From Thermoplasmatales archaeon (GTDB lineage Archaea; Thermoplasmatota; Thermoplasmata; Thermoplasmatales; GCA-001856825): a stretch of DNA of 12,577 nt. The translations under genes were made by a program, and so were the position numbers. The stretch covers positions 1-12,577 of the forward strand of contig JACWAC010000024.1 in the NCBI GenBank assembly GCA_014874235.1, written 5' to 3'. The notes under the pieces were generated by a model. The model was not told where the DNA came from. It saw nothing but the letters and a program-made list of their open reading frames with translations, and did not search any database. This document shows positions 1-5,952 of the stretch, piece after piece (within the stretch, counting starts at the first letter, position 1; the number at the start of each line of letters is the position of its first letter).

Positions 1-902
1 CTATGGAACACCACAGCAATATTCTCCCCTGGATGAGACTGGAAGAACGGGGGGTAAAGCTGGACTATGCTAACCTTGACGAAGAGGGCCATCTCGACTT
101 AGAAGACCTGAAATCAAAACTGAAGAAGGAAACGAAGATAGTTTCCGTGACTCATCAATCCAACGTACTTGGTACGATAAATCCAATAGAAGAGATCGGA
201 AAGGTTGCAAAAGAGAACAACTCCGTATTCATAATAGACGCTGCACAATCTGTGCCCCACATGCCATTCAAAGTGAAGGGGGAATTCGACTTCGTCGCAT
301 TCTCGGGTCACAAGATGCTTGGACCTATGGGAATAGGCGTGCTGTATGGAAAGTACAATCTTCTTGACGAGATGCAACCGTTCAATAGAGGCGGCGAGAT
401 GATCAGAGATGTGGATTTCCACAAAGTCATATTCGAGGACCCTCCAATAAAGTTCGAGGCGGGAACACCGAACGTTGAAGGGGCAGTCGGCCTTTCAGCT
501 GCAGTTGATTATCTGAAAAAAATGGGAATGGAAGAAGTAAGGAGACACGAGAAGCACCTGACATCGATGACGCTCAAGAGGCTGGACAACATGAAAAACG
601 TGAAGTATTACGGTCCGAGGAATCCTGAGGAAAGAGGGGGAGTGATAGCCTTCAATGTCAAGGACACCACAGACGTAAAGAGGAATCTGGAGAACAAGAA
701 CGTGAAAGTGGACAAGTTGTACCACTCCCACGACATCGCCACTTTTCTTGACGAGAGAAACGTCTACGTCCGGTCTGGTCACCACTGTGCCGAACCGTTG
801 ATGAGGACCCTGGATCTGTCTGGTACAGCAAGGGCATCATTCTATGTTTACAACGGGGAAGACGATGTTGATGCATTCATCACATCGCTCGGTGAGATCT
901 AG
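1..902 (+). CDS. sufS: Cysteine desulfurase SufS, C-terminal part (5' end outside window)
   Basis: PLP-dependent class V aminotransferase-fold enzyme that removes sulfur from L-cysteine as an enzyme persulfide, giving alanine, and feeds cytosolic Fe-S cluster assembly. The frame is open to the left edge and the first visible residues, EHHSNILPW, are an internal SufS motif, so the methionine at base 3 is not the start; I estimate about 110 residues are missing. Numbering from that methionine: HQSNVLGT (51-58), the PLP-contacting Asp in IIDAAQ (D79), SGHKMLGP with the Schiff-base lysine K104, FEAGTPN (151-157), the persulfide cysteine C262 in SGHHCAEPLM, and RASFYVYN near the C terminus. All expected catalytic residues in the visible part are intact. 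The stop directly abuts the ATG of the scaffold gene (no gap), so the two are very likely co-transcribed and translationally coupled. SufS is a better fit than NifS/IscS because of the HHCAEPLM and RASFYVYN motifs. Confidence 0.95.
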   Translation, partial: MEHHSNILPWMRLEERGVKLDYANLDEEGHLDLEDLKSKLKKETKIVSVTHQSNVLGTINPIEEIGKVAKENNSVFIIDAAQSVPHMPFKVKGEFDFVAFSGHKMLGPMGIGVLYGKYNLLDEMQPFNRGGEMIRDVDFHKVIFEDPPIKFEAGTPNVEGAVGLSAAVDYLKKMGMEEVRRHEKHLTSMTLKRLDNMKNVKYYGPRNPEERGGVIAFNVKDTTDVKRNLENKNVKVDKLYHSHDIATFLDERNVYVRSGHHCAEPLMRTLDLSGTARASFYVYNGEDDVDAFITSLGEI

Positions 903-1259
903 ATGTACAACGACGAAGTGATGGACCGCTACCAGAACCCGATGAAGAACGGGAAGATGGAAGATTACGACATCAAGATCGATGAGGCATCGACAACCTG
1001 TGGCGACAAGATAGTTCTATACATAAAAACTGACGGGAACAAGATAGAGGACATAAAGTGGCAGGGAGAGGGATGCATCCTCTCAATAGTTTCCACAGAT
1101 ATGTTCTGCGAGAGTGCGGTTGGAAAGGAGATCAAATCCTTGAAGGAACAGGACGACCTAGCATTCGTTGAAAATTTCCCCGTCAAGATTTCGCCCGGAA
1201 GGATCAATTGCGTCATGCTTCCTTTACGGGCTCTCAGAAGGGGAATAAAAGAAAAGTAA
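903..1259 (+). CDS. sufU: IscU/SufU-family Fe-S cluster assembly scaffold
   Basis: A 118-residue protein of the IscU/SufU/NifU-N family that accepts sulfur from SufS and either holds a nascent Fe-S cluster or relays sulfur. Visible family features are the N-terminal NPxxxG motif (NPMKNGKM), CGD with C33 and D35, GEGCILS with C58, and INCVMLPLRAL with C103; an extra cysteine is C69. The three canonical cysteines and the CGD aspartate are kept. C58 to C103 is 45 residues, near the IscU spacing and without the roughly 20-residue insertion known in Bacillus SufU, while the histidine that precedes the third cysteine in IscU is asparagine (N102). It is therefore intermediate between the two named groups, and the symbol rests mainly on its partner sufS. 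The start is the ATG immediately after the sufS stop. No SufB, SufC or SufD gene lies in the window. Confidence 0.9.
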   Translation: MYNDEVMDRYQNPMKNGKMEDYDIKIDEASTTCGDKIVLYIKTDGNKIEDIKWQGEGCILSIVSTDMFCESAVGKEIKSLKEQDDLAFVENFPVKISPGRINCVMLPLRALRRGIKEK

Positions 1260-1285
1260 TTTACCGTTGAAGAAATGGGAAGCGG

Positions 1286-2185
1286 ATGCCCAAGGTATCT
1301 GAGCTTATCCTGTCTGCCAAAAAAGGAAACCGCAGGGATATAGGAAAACTGATTTCGATAATAGAGAACAGAAGCGATGGCTATTCCGACTTGTTGAGGA
1401 GAATTAAAAGGAGAACGAAGAACACCTATGTCGTAGGTGTTACCGGTCCCCCCGGGGTCGGTAAGAGTTCTTTGATATCCAGGCTGGCTGCAGAGTTTTC
1501 AAAAAAGGAGAAATTGGCAATTATAATGATAGACGCCACATCTCCATTCAGCGGTGGATCCCTATTGGGCAACAGGCTAAGACTGGAGAGCACTGACAAC
1601 ATCTATGTCAGGAGCATGGCAACGCGTGGTTCGTCTGGAGGACTCAATCTCGCACTGGGAGATTCCCTGGACCTCCTTTCTTACCTGGGCTTCACAATGA
1701 CTCTGGTAGAGTCTGTTGGGACGGGACAGGATGAAACAGATATCCTCCACTATTCGGACAAGATCCTGATGGTCCTGTCTCCTGGGTTGGGCGACGAGGT
1801 CCAGGCCCTCAAGGCAGGACAGATGGAGATTGGCGACTTCATTGTGCTGAACAAGTCTGACAGGCCAGATGCAATCATTGCGGAAAAGGAACTGATGGAA
1901 ACAATCAGCATACCTGACCTCTCAAAGAAGCACAGTCTGGCAAAAGTATCTGCACTTACGGGAGAAGGAATAAGAGAACTCGTCGAGTTAGTTAACTCCA
2001 CAAGGTATGATAAAAACATCGGCGATTTTCAGCTGAGCAGAGAGAAGGAAAGAATAAAGAGAGAAATTGTAGAAATTCTCAAAACAAAAGAAGACGTCAT
2101 CGAAAGGTACGCAAAGGAAGTAATCAAAGAAAGAATCAATAGAAAACAAGCGGTCTCAAAGGTCCTGCGACTTCTGCAAAACTAA
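1286..2185 (+). CDS. meaB: MeaB/ArgK-type P-loop GTPase (B12-mutase chaperone family)
   Basis: G3E-class GTPase of 299 residues. Family members protect and reload adenosylcobalamin in methylmalonyl-CoA mutase-type enzymes, using GTP hydrolysis as a gate. An N-terminal helical segment is followed by Walker A GPPGVGKSS (54-62), the family motif SPFSGGSLLGNRLRL (86-100), a Walker B-like VESVGTGQDE (141-150), a switch-III-like PGLGDEVQALKAG (166-178), the guanine-specificity motif NKSD (189-192) and SALTGEGI (222-229). A charged helical tail of about 60 residues probably forms the dimerisation arm. The usual LGD of the GG-LGD motif reads LGN here (N96). It starts 26 nt after the scaffold gene on the same strand, so read-through from the suf genes is possible. 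No mutase subunit is visible, so the client is unknown. The old name ArgK (arginine kinase) is misleading for this family. Confidence 0.88.
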   Translation: MPKVSELILSAKKGNRRDIGKLISIIENRSDGYSDLLRRIKRRTKNTYVVGVTGPPGVGKSSLISRLAAEFSKKEKLAIIMIDATSPFSGGSLLGNRLRLESTDNIYVRSMATRGSSGGLNLALGDSLDLLSYLGFTMTLVESVGTGQDETDILHYSDKILMVLSPGLGDEVQALKAGQMEIGDFIVLNKSDRPDAIIAEKELMETISIPDLSKKHSLAKVSALTGEGIRELVELVNSTRYDKNIGDFQLSREKERIKREIVEILKTKEDVIERYAKEVIKERINRKQAVSKVLRLLQN

Positions 2186-2195
2186 CAGAGTTACG

Positions 2196-2210
2196 GATTA
2201 ATATGCTATA
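2196..2210 (+). promoter_or_regulatory. TATA-like promoter element for the 47-aa ORF
   Basis: An A/T-rich stretch, gattaatatgctata, lies just after the meaB stop. With archaeal spacing (about 26 nt from TATA centre to transcription start), transcripts would begin near 2230, just before the GGTGAGG ribosome-binding site of the small ORF. This is by-eye matching, not an experimental promoter. Confidence 0.45.
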
Positions 2211-2248
2211 CGGTAGTACAGGACGGCTAGCATGGTGAGGTCAAGGAA

Positions 2249-2392
2249 ATGAAACTTAGAGTTATGGCTGTCGGAGTAGTTGAATTGATTTTGAGTATAG
2301 TCCTATATGCCGTCAGGGGGTTTCATCCTGCATATCTCGGACTTCTTGGAATAGGAATTGCACTCATTATAGCTGGTCTTTTCTGGAGATGA
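2249..2392 (+). CDS. Small membrane protein, 47 aa, two predicted TM helices
   Basis: A short ORF with an ATG start and TGA stop. It begins MKLRVMAVGVVELILSIV and ends IIAGLFWR. Residues about 4-22 and 29-45 are hydrophobic enough to span the membrane, joined by a short RGFHPAY loop; a basic residue pair at the N terminus (K2, R4) and an Arg at the C-terminal end suggest both ends face the cytoplasm. Support that it is real: a strong GGTGAGG Shine-Dalgarno 8 nt before the start, matching the archaeal 16S 3' end, and a TATA-like element at a sensible distance upstream. Its length puts it below common gene-caller cut-offs. I recognise no family and assign no function. It sits alone between meaB and fbp, with no obvious link to either. 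Confidence 0.6.
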   Translation: MKLRVMAVGVVELILSIVLYAVRGFHPAYLGLLGIGIALIIAGLFWR

Positions 2393-2455
2393 AGGAACGA
2401 GACCAGTCTGAAATTTCGTTGCTGGATTTACAATCACGTGTTTAACTCGCCCCTC

Positions 2456-2464
2456 GTTTTTATG
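2456..2464 (+). promoter_or_regulatory. TATA-like promoter element upstream of fbp
   Basis: The sequence gtttttatg, followed by another A/T run, would place a transcription start near 2487 and give fbp a leader of about 40 nt containing its GGTGAT ribosome-binding site. A second candidate, ggtataacgatatactg (2492-2508), would place the start near the ATG and make the mRNA almost leaderless. The good Shine-Dalgarno favours the first. Confidence 0.35.
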
Positions 2465-2516
2465 TTTATTGATTTCAGAAACTATTTGTAACGGTATAAC
2501 GATATACTGTGGCAAG

Positions 2517-2522
2517 GGTGAT
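2517..2522 (+). promoter_or_regulatory. Ribosome-binding site that fixes the fbp start
   Basis: GGTGAT lies 6 nt before the ATG at 2529 and is complementary to the 3' end of archaeal 16S rRNA. It selects this ATG, where the conserved N terminus MKVTVSLIKADVGGLAGHSR begins, over the in-frame TTG at 2469, which would add 20 residues that do not resemble the family. Confidence 0.75.
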
Positions 2523-2528
2523 ATATCT

Positions 2529-3635
2529 ATGAAAGTAACAGTTAGTTTGATAAAGGCAGATGTAGGCGGACTAGCGGGACACTCGCGAGTTCACCCTCAG
2601 TTGAAAGACGAAGCTAGGTTGGTAATGGAACAAGCAAAGAACCAGGCAAAAATTATTGATTATCACGTGACATCAGTAGGAGACGATCTTCAACTAATCA
2701 TGACACACAAGAATGGGGCCGACTCCGAGCTGATCCACGGTCTTGCGTGGGATGCCTTCCTGAAAGCAACAGAGGTGGCAAAGAAATTAAAGCTGTATGG
2801 CGCTGGTCAAGATCTGCTAAAGGATTCATTCTCCGGAAATCTCAAGGGGATGGGCCCTGGCGTGGCAGAGCTGGAATTTGTGGAAAGGAGAAGCGAACCA
2901 ATCGTTGCACTGATGATGGACAAGACGGAACCTGGGGCATTCAATTTTCCAATGTACAAGATTTTCGCTGATCCGTTCAACACACCGGGGTTGGTCATTG
3001 ACCCGCACATGCACGATGGATTCACTTTTGAAATATGGGATACGATAGAACACAAGAAGGTACTCCTCAAAACTCCCGGGGAAACATATGACATACTGGC
3101 TCTCATCGGTTCGAAAGAGAGATACGTCATAAAGAGAGTGTTTCCAGCCGAGAGTACTGGAATGTCGAAGGAGGCAGTTGCTGTAGTCAGCACTGATATT
3201 CTCCACGAAATCGCTGGCAAGTACGTTGGCAAGGATGATCCCGTTGCAATGGTGAGGGCACAAGCCGGTCTACCCGCAATGGGAGAAATTCTAGAGGCAT
3301 TCACTTTCCCGCACCTGGTGTCGGGATGGATGAGAGGGAGTCACAACGGACCCATAATGCCGGTTGCAGTAGCGGATGCTACTCCATCCAGATTTGATGG
3401 GCCTCCTAGGGTCATCGGTCTGGGATTCCAGCTCGCGGAGGGGAAGCTCGTTGGACCCGCAGACCTGCTTGGTGACAAGGCATTCGATGGTGCGAGACAG
3501 ACTGCAACAACGATAGCTGATTACATGAGGAGGAACGGACCGTTTGAACCACACAGGCTACCAGAATCGGAAATGGAATACACTACACTCCCAGATATAC
3601 AGAAGAAGTTGCGATCGAGAATGGTTGACCTATAA
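2529..3635 (+). CDS. fbp: Fructose-1,6-bisphosphate aldolase/phosphatase (archaeal type)
   Basis: Bifunctional class V enzyme that condenses dihydroxyacetone phosphate with glyceraldehyde 3-phosphate and dephosphorylates the product to fructose 6-phosphate, making gluconeogenesis one-way. The 368-residue product matches the family length. Visible motifs: IKADVGG with metal ligand D11, H18 in AGHSRVHP, VGDDLQLIMTH with D52 and D53, GAGQDLLKDSFSGN, DKTEPGAFN with D131, KYVGKDDP (231-238) carrying the aldolase general acid Tyr (Y232) and the Schiff-base Lys (K235), GWMRGSHNGP, RFDGPPR and a C-terminal EMEYTTLP. The Tyr-x-x-Lys pair corresponds to Y229/K232 of the Sulfolobus tokodaii enzyme, so both activities are expected. 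The start is the ATG preceded by GGTGAT. The gene overlaps the following winged-helix gene by one base (TAATG), suggesting one transcript. Probably cytosolic. Confidence 0.96.
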   Translation: MKVTVSLIKADVGGLAGHSRVHPQLKDEARLVMEQAKNQAKIIDYHVTSVGDDLQLIMTHKNGADSELIHGLAWDAFLKATEVAKKLKLYGAGQDLLKDSFSGNLKGMGPGVAELEFVERRSEPIVALMMDKTEPGAFNFPMYKIFADPFNTPGLVIDPHMHDGFTFEIWDTIEHKKVLLKTPGETYDILALIGSKERYVIKRVFPAESTGMSKEAVAVVSTDILHEIAGKYVGKDDPVAMVRAQAGLPAMGEILEAFTFPHLVSGWMRGSHNGPIMPVAVADATPSRFDGPPRVIGLGFQLAEGKLVGPADLLGDKAFDGARQTATTIADYMRRNGPFEPHRLPESEMEYTTLPDIQKKLRSRMVDL

Positions 3636-4231
3636 TGCCGAACGGTAGCTTGAGAGGGATGCTTCTTAAGGACAGGATAGTTGACATCCTTCGCGGAGAC
3701 GGAAAGTCCATCTCAGAGATCTACAAGGAAATAAACATGGAAGATGAAACGAAGATTCACCGTCTCGCTCTTACCGGCTACCTTTGGGCAATGGCTGATT
3801 TCAACGTGCTCAAGGAGAAGTACGTCAAACCGTCAAAACTCTATTTTCTTTTGAAGAAGGACGAGACAACGATATACGAACTTATAGGGGAGCAGACAAT
3901 GAACGACCCCTCCGACAAGAGGAGCGAAGAGATTCTATACATCCTCTATACACTCTTTGACAGACCGATCTACGAAATAGAGCTGGAGAGGGCCGGCATA
4001 ACTGGAACAATCAAGGGCAAGAGACTGGACAAGAGGGAGAGAAAGAAACTGGTGGGCAAGGTCCAGATTAAGGGTCTCAAAATCTCTTCAGACTCGGATG
4101 CATACGTTCCCCTCCCATCTGCGTCCTATCCGGCACTCACAATGAAGGTGCTCGGAAACATCATCTCAGAAAAGTACGAAGTCAAGAGAGAAAAGAAAGG
4201 AATCCAGAAGGAACTCGACAACGTCCTTTAG
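3635..4231 (+). CDS. Winged-helix protein of unknown function, co-transcribed with fbp
   Basis: A 198-residue soluble protein I cannot place in a named family. Residues about 10-73 look like a winged-helix DNA-binding domain: a helix (LLKDRIVDILR), a turn and helix (SISEIYKEI), a longer recognition-like helix (IHRLALTGYLWAMADF), and a strand pair forming a wing (VLKEKYVKPSKLYFLL). A second helical segment at 79-121 (YELIGEQTM, then EEILYILYTLFDRPIYEIELERAGI) could be another such domain. The middle and C terminus are rich in Lys and Arg and contain no cysteine, so a zinc site is unlikely. The start ATG shares one base with the fbp stop, implying tight coupling. The 3' end overlaps the convergent pheS stop by 4 nt. 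A transcriptional regulator of fbp or central carbon metabolism is possible but is inference from fold and position only; an RNA- or protein-binding role is equally open. Confidence 0.8.
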   Translation: MPNGSLRGMLLKDRIVDILRGDGKSISEIYKEINMEDETKIHRLALTGYLWAMADFNVLKEKYVKPSKLYFLLKKDETTIYELIGEQTMNDPSDKRSEEILYILYTLFDRPIYEIELERAGITGTIKGKRLDKRERKKLVGKVQIKGLKISSDSDAYVPLPSASYPALTMKVLGNIISEKYEVKREKKGIQKELDNVL

Positions 4232-5682
4232 GCTTCGAATAGGTTCTTTAGAATTTTTCTCTCCTTGAGGAAGGAGAGATCGTTCCTGTATATGTCCCTG
4301 ATATCGTTGAGTTTCAAGACTATGGCCAGCAGTCTTTCCAGCCCCAGACCCCAGGCAGCAACATTATATTTTATCCCCCAGGGTCGAAGAACCTCGGGCC
4401 TGAACATTCCGGCCCCTCCGAGTTCCATGCTCTTGCCCCTGAACGTCCCTATCACATCCAATGAGGGTTCTGTATATGGATAGTAACTAGGCTTGACCCA
4501 TACGTCCTTTACACCAAGCCTGTGATAGAAATTCTCTAGAGTATCCATGAGCACGCCAAATGTTACGCCCTTGCCAGAAATCACGCCCTCCACCTGTGAG
4601 AATTCAGCCAGATGGCTCGCGTCCACGTTTTCCTTTCTGAAGATTTTCTCAACAGAGAATATCTTGCACTCCTCTTTTGGGTGTTCGATCAAATATCTGA
4701 TGGTGTTAACTGTGGTGTGTGTTCTGAGCAGAAGTTTTGACGCTTCATCTTTGGACCACGAGTACTGCCATCCCTTCGAGTCCCCCACTCCTTTCTCGTG
4801 AACTCGTTTTATCTTTCTTGCTAGTGCGGGGTCAATCTCGGTGCTTCCCTTCAGGTAAAAGGTATCCTGCATATCACGGGCGGAATGGTTTTGCGGAATG
4901 AACAGCATGTCCATATTCCAGAATGCCGATTCAACAATCTTCCCCTTCAGTTCCTTGAAGCCCATCTCCAGCATTACCTGCCTGACTTCTTCAATGAATT
5001 CTGATAGAGGGTGGACTTTTCCCGGAAGGTATCTTGGAGCATATAGTGTTGGGTCATAGGGCCGTAGATTCATCGCTTCGTTGAAATTCTCTATGATCTC
5101 CGGAGTGATCTGATTTATCTCATCGCTCTCTTCCAGGGCCTCTGGTGCGATCTGTTCCCCCACAGCCGTAAGCTTGACAGTCCTTTCCATTCTCACTTTC
5201 TCGTTTACAAACCCTTTCCTAGGTTTGAGCAACTGGGCGTCCGATTCGCTGAGCTTACCTTCCCTAGCCATCTCAAGCGCTTTCTTTGTCTTAGATATCT
5301 GTTCTCGAAGCTTTTGATCTCCATCGAGCACAAGTTCTCCACTTACTACCTTTCCACCATTCCTGAAGGCCTGGGCAAGTCCATATCTCAGATCGTCTCC
5401 CAGAGCTCTTTCAAGATCAACGGTATTCCTCTTGCCCGAACTGTAGAATTTCAGAAGGTTCTCCTCCGGGAGACCCGACGAAAGTACCTTTTCCCCCTCT
5501 GAACCTATGGTGAAGTAGGTAATCGGTTTCTCCAGAACGTTGATGATCTTCTTATCTCGCAACCACGAAATGGAACTCGTCACTTCATTCTTGTCGAATA
5601 TCTTGAAGAGTTCGTCTGTTCCAACGTAGCCCTTACCTCTAAGATATTTTATGATTTTTCTCTCTCCGTTAGTGAGTTCCAT
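4228..5682 (-). CDS. pheS: Phenylalanine-tRNA ligase alpha subunit
   Basis: Class II aminoacyl-tRNA synthetase subunit that, with PheT, attaches phenylalanine to tRNA-Phe. The 484-residue length fits the archaeal/eukaryotic cytosolic form. Residues 1 to about 170 form the N-terminal winged-helix region thought to contact tRNA. The catalytic core follows: motif 1 around HPLSEFIEEVRQVMLEMGF (224-242), the conserved LLLRTHTT (317-324), motif 2 from IFSVEKIFRKENVDASH to FSQVEG (341-366), YPYTEPSLDV (401-410) and motif 3 GLGLERLLAI (445-454). Nothing appears broken. The start is supported by a TATA-like element centred 26 nt upstream, implying a leaderless mRNA. PheT is not in the window, so the two subunits are encoded apart, or at least not adjacently here. 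The gene is convergent with the fbp operon, with overlapping stop codons. Confidence 0.96.
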   Translation of the reverse strand: MELTNGERKIIKYLRGKGYVGTDELFKIFDKNEVTSSISWLRDKKIINVLEKPITYFTIGSEGEKVLSSGLPEENLLKFYSSGKRNTVDLERALGDDLRYGLAQAFRNGGKVVSGELVLDGDQKLREQISKTKKALEMAREGKLSESDAQLLKPRKGFVNEKVRMERTVKLTAVGEQIAPEALEESDEINQITPEIIENFNEAMNLRPYDPTLYAPRYLPGKVHPLSEFIEEVRQVMLEMGFKELKGKIVESAFWNMDMLFIPQNHSARDMQDTFYLKGSTEIDPALARKIKRVHEKGVGDSKGWQYSWSKDEASKLLLRTHTTVNTIRYLIEHPKEECKIFSVEKIFRKENVDASHLAEFSQVEGVISGKGVTFGVLMDTLENFYHRLGVKDVWVKPSYYPYTEPSLDVIGTFRGKSMELGGAGMFRPEVLRPWGIKYNVAAWGLGLERLLAIVLKLNDIRDIYRNDLSFLKERKILKNLFEA

Positions 5683-5703
5683 GCAAAACCATTATTCAAA
5701 ACT

Positions 5704-5711
5704 TGATAAAA
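5704..5711 (-). promoter_or_regulatory. TATA-like box for leaderless pheS mRNA
   Basis: Read on the minus strand the element is TTTTATCA, centred about 26 nt before the pheS ATG, which is the archaeal TATA-to-start-site distance. Transcription would begin at or within a base or two of the start codon, and no Shine-Dalgarno is seen there. Read on the plus strand the same block (gataaaacg) is also about 26 nt from the ATG at 5734. Confidence 0.55.
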
Positions 5712-5729
5712 CGTTTACCTTTCAAGTGT

Positions 5730-5800
5730 CTGGATGCCAGAAGTGTGGCAGTACAGAATGCTGTTCCAGTCTGAATCGTTCGAGATAGAAGTGATTCGGA
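5730..5800. repeat. Cluster of inverted repeats (potential folded RNA or operator)
   Basis: Four complementary pairs are packed in about 70 nt. CTGGA (5730-5734) pairs with TCCAG (5765-5769), enclosing TGCCA/TGGCA (5735-5739 with 5746-5750, loop of 6) and ACAG/CTGT (5753-5756 with 5761-5764, loop AATG), which together could form a compact three-way junction. A separate hairpin follows, CTGAATC (5771-5777) with GATTCGG (5793-5799), one G-T wobble and a 15-nt loop. Each stem is short, so chance is a serious alternative. Confidence 0.3.
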
Positions 5801-5847
5801 AGTCTGAAAATGTGACCCCCTCTTTCCTTCCGTCTGAGACTACTTAA
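5734..5847 (+). CDS. Possible 37-aa micro-ORF in the pheS-pstS spacer
   Basis: ATG to TAA, 37 codons, beginning MPEVWQYRML and containing FEIEVIRKSENV. For: the start lies about 26 nt from a TATA-like block, which would give a leaderless mRNA, and third-position composition looks similar to neighbouring genes. Against: it is very short, has no Shine-Dalgarno, resembles no family I know, and overlaps inverted repeats that would equally suit a structured RNA. An overlapping frame from 5681 to 5788 encodes 35 residues with a CxxCGSTECC zinc-knuckle-like cluster, but its start would sit on the opposite strand of the pheS start codon. At most one of these is real, and possibly neither. The rest of this 270-nt spacer holds the pheS and pst promoters. 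Confidence 0.25.
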   Translation: MPEVWQYRMLFQSESFEIEVIRKSENVTPSFLPSETT

Positions 5848-5854
5848 CGGTATG

Positions 5855-5925
5855 ATATGTATTGTATGTACTACTACTTACGCTATCGTCTCCCCCCTAT
5901 ACTCATTCGAATCTTGATAAGTATT
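5855..5925 (+). promoter_or_regulatory. pstS upstream control region
   Basis: The region between the micro-ORF and pstS contains two copies of TATGTA (5856-5861 and 5865-5870) nine nt apart, then a second A/T-rich element, cttgataagtatt (5913-5925). If the latter is the TATA box, transcription starts near 5946, a few nt before the ATG at 5953, giving an almost leaderless mRNA. The upstream TATGTA pair could be an operator for phosphate control or part of another promoter; archaeal phosphate boxes are not uniform enough for me to call it. Confidence 0.35.
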
Positions 5926-5952
5926 CATGGATAATCAGCCGCCTGAGAGTAT

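Noticed and set aside
2403..2412. CCAGTCTGAA occurs both here and at 5766-5775, both in spacers
   Set aside because: A shared 10-mer between two spacers is expected about once by chance at this scale, and the surroundings do not match.
2469..2528. In-frame TTG start that would extend fbp by 20 residues
   Set aside because: The family N terminus begins at the ATG at 2529, which has a well-placed GGTGAT; the extension does not resemble the family.
2807..3304. Long reverse-strand open frame of 165 codons within fbp
   Set aside because: It lies fully antisense to a highly conserved enzyme gene and its product resembles nothing; a shadow of fbp codon bias.
5771..5800. GTTCGAG at 5778-5784 looks like the T loop of a tRNA
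   Set aside because: The flanking bases do not form a 5-bp T stem, and no acceptor, D or anticodon arm can be built around it.
5771..5812. CTGA boxes resembling box D of C/D guide RNAs
   Set aside because: No matching TGATGA-type C box is found at a proper distance on the same strand.
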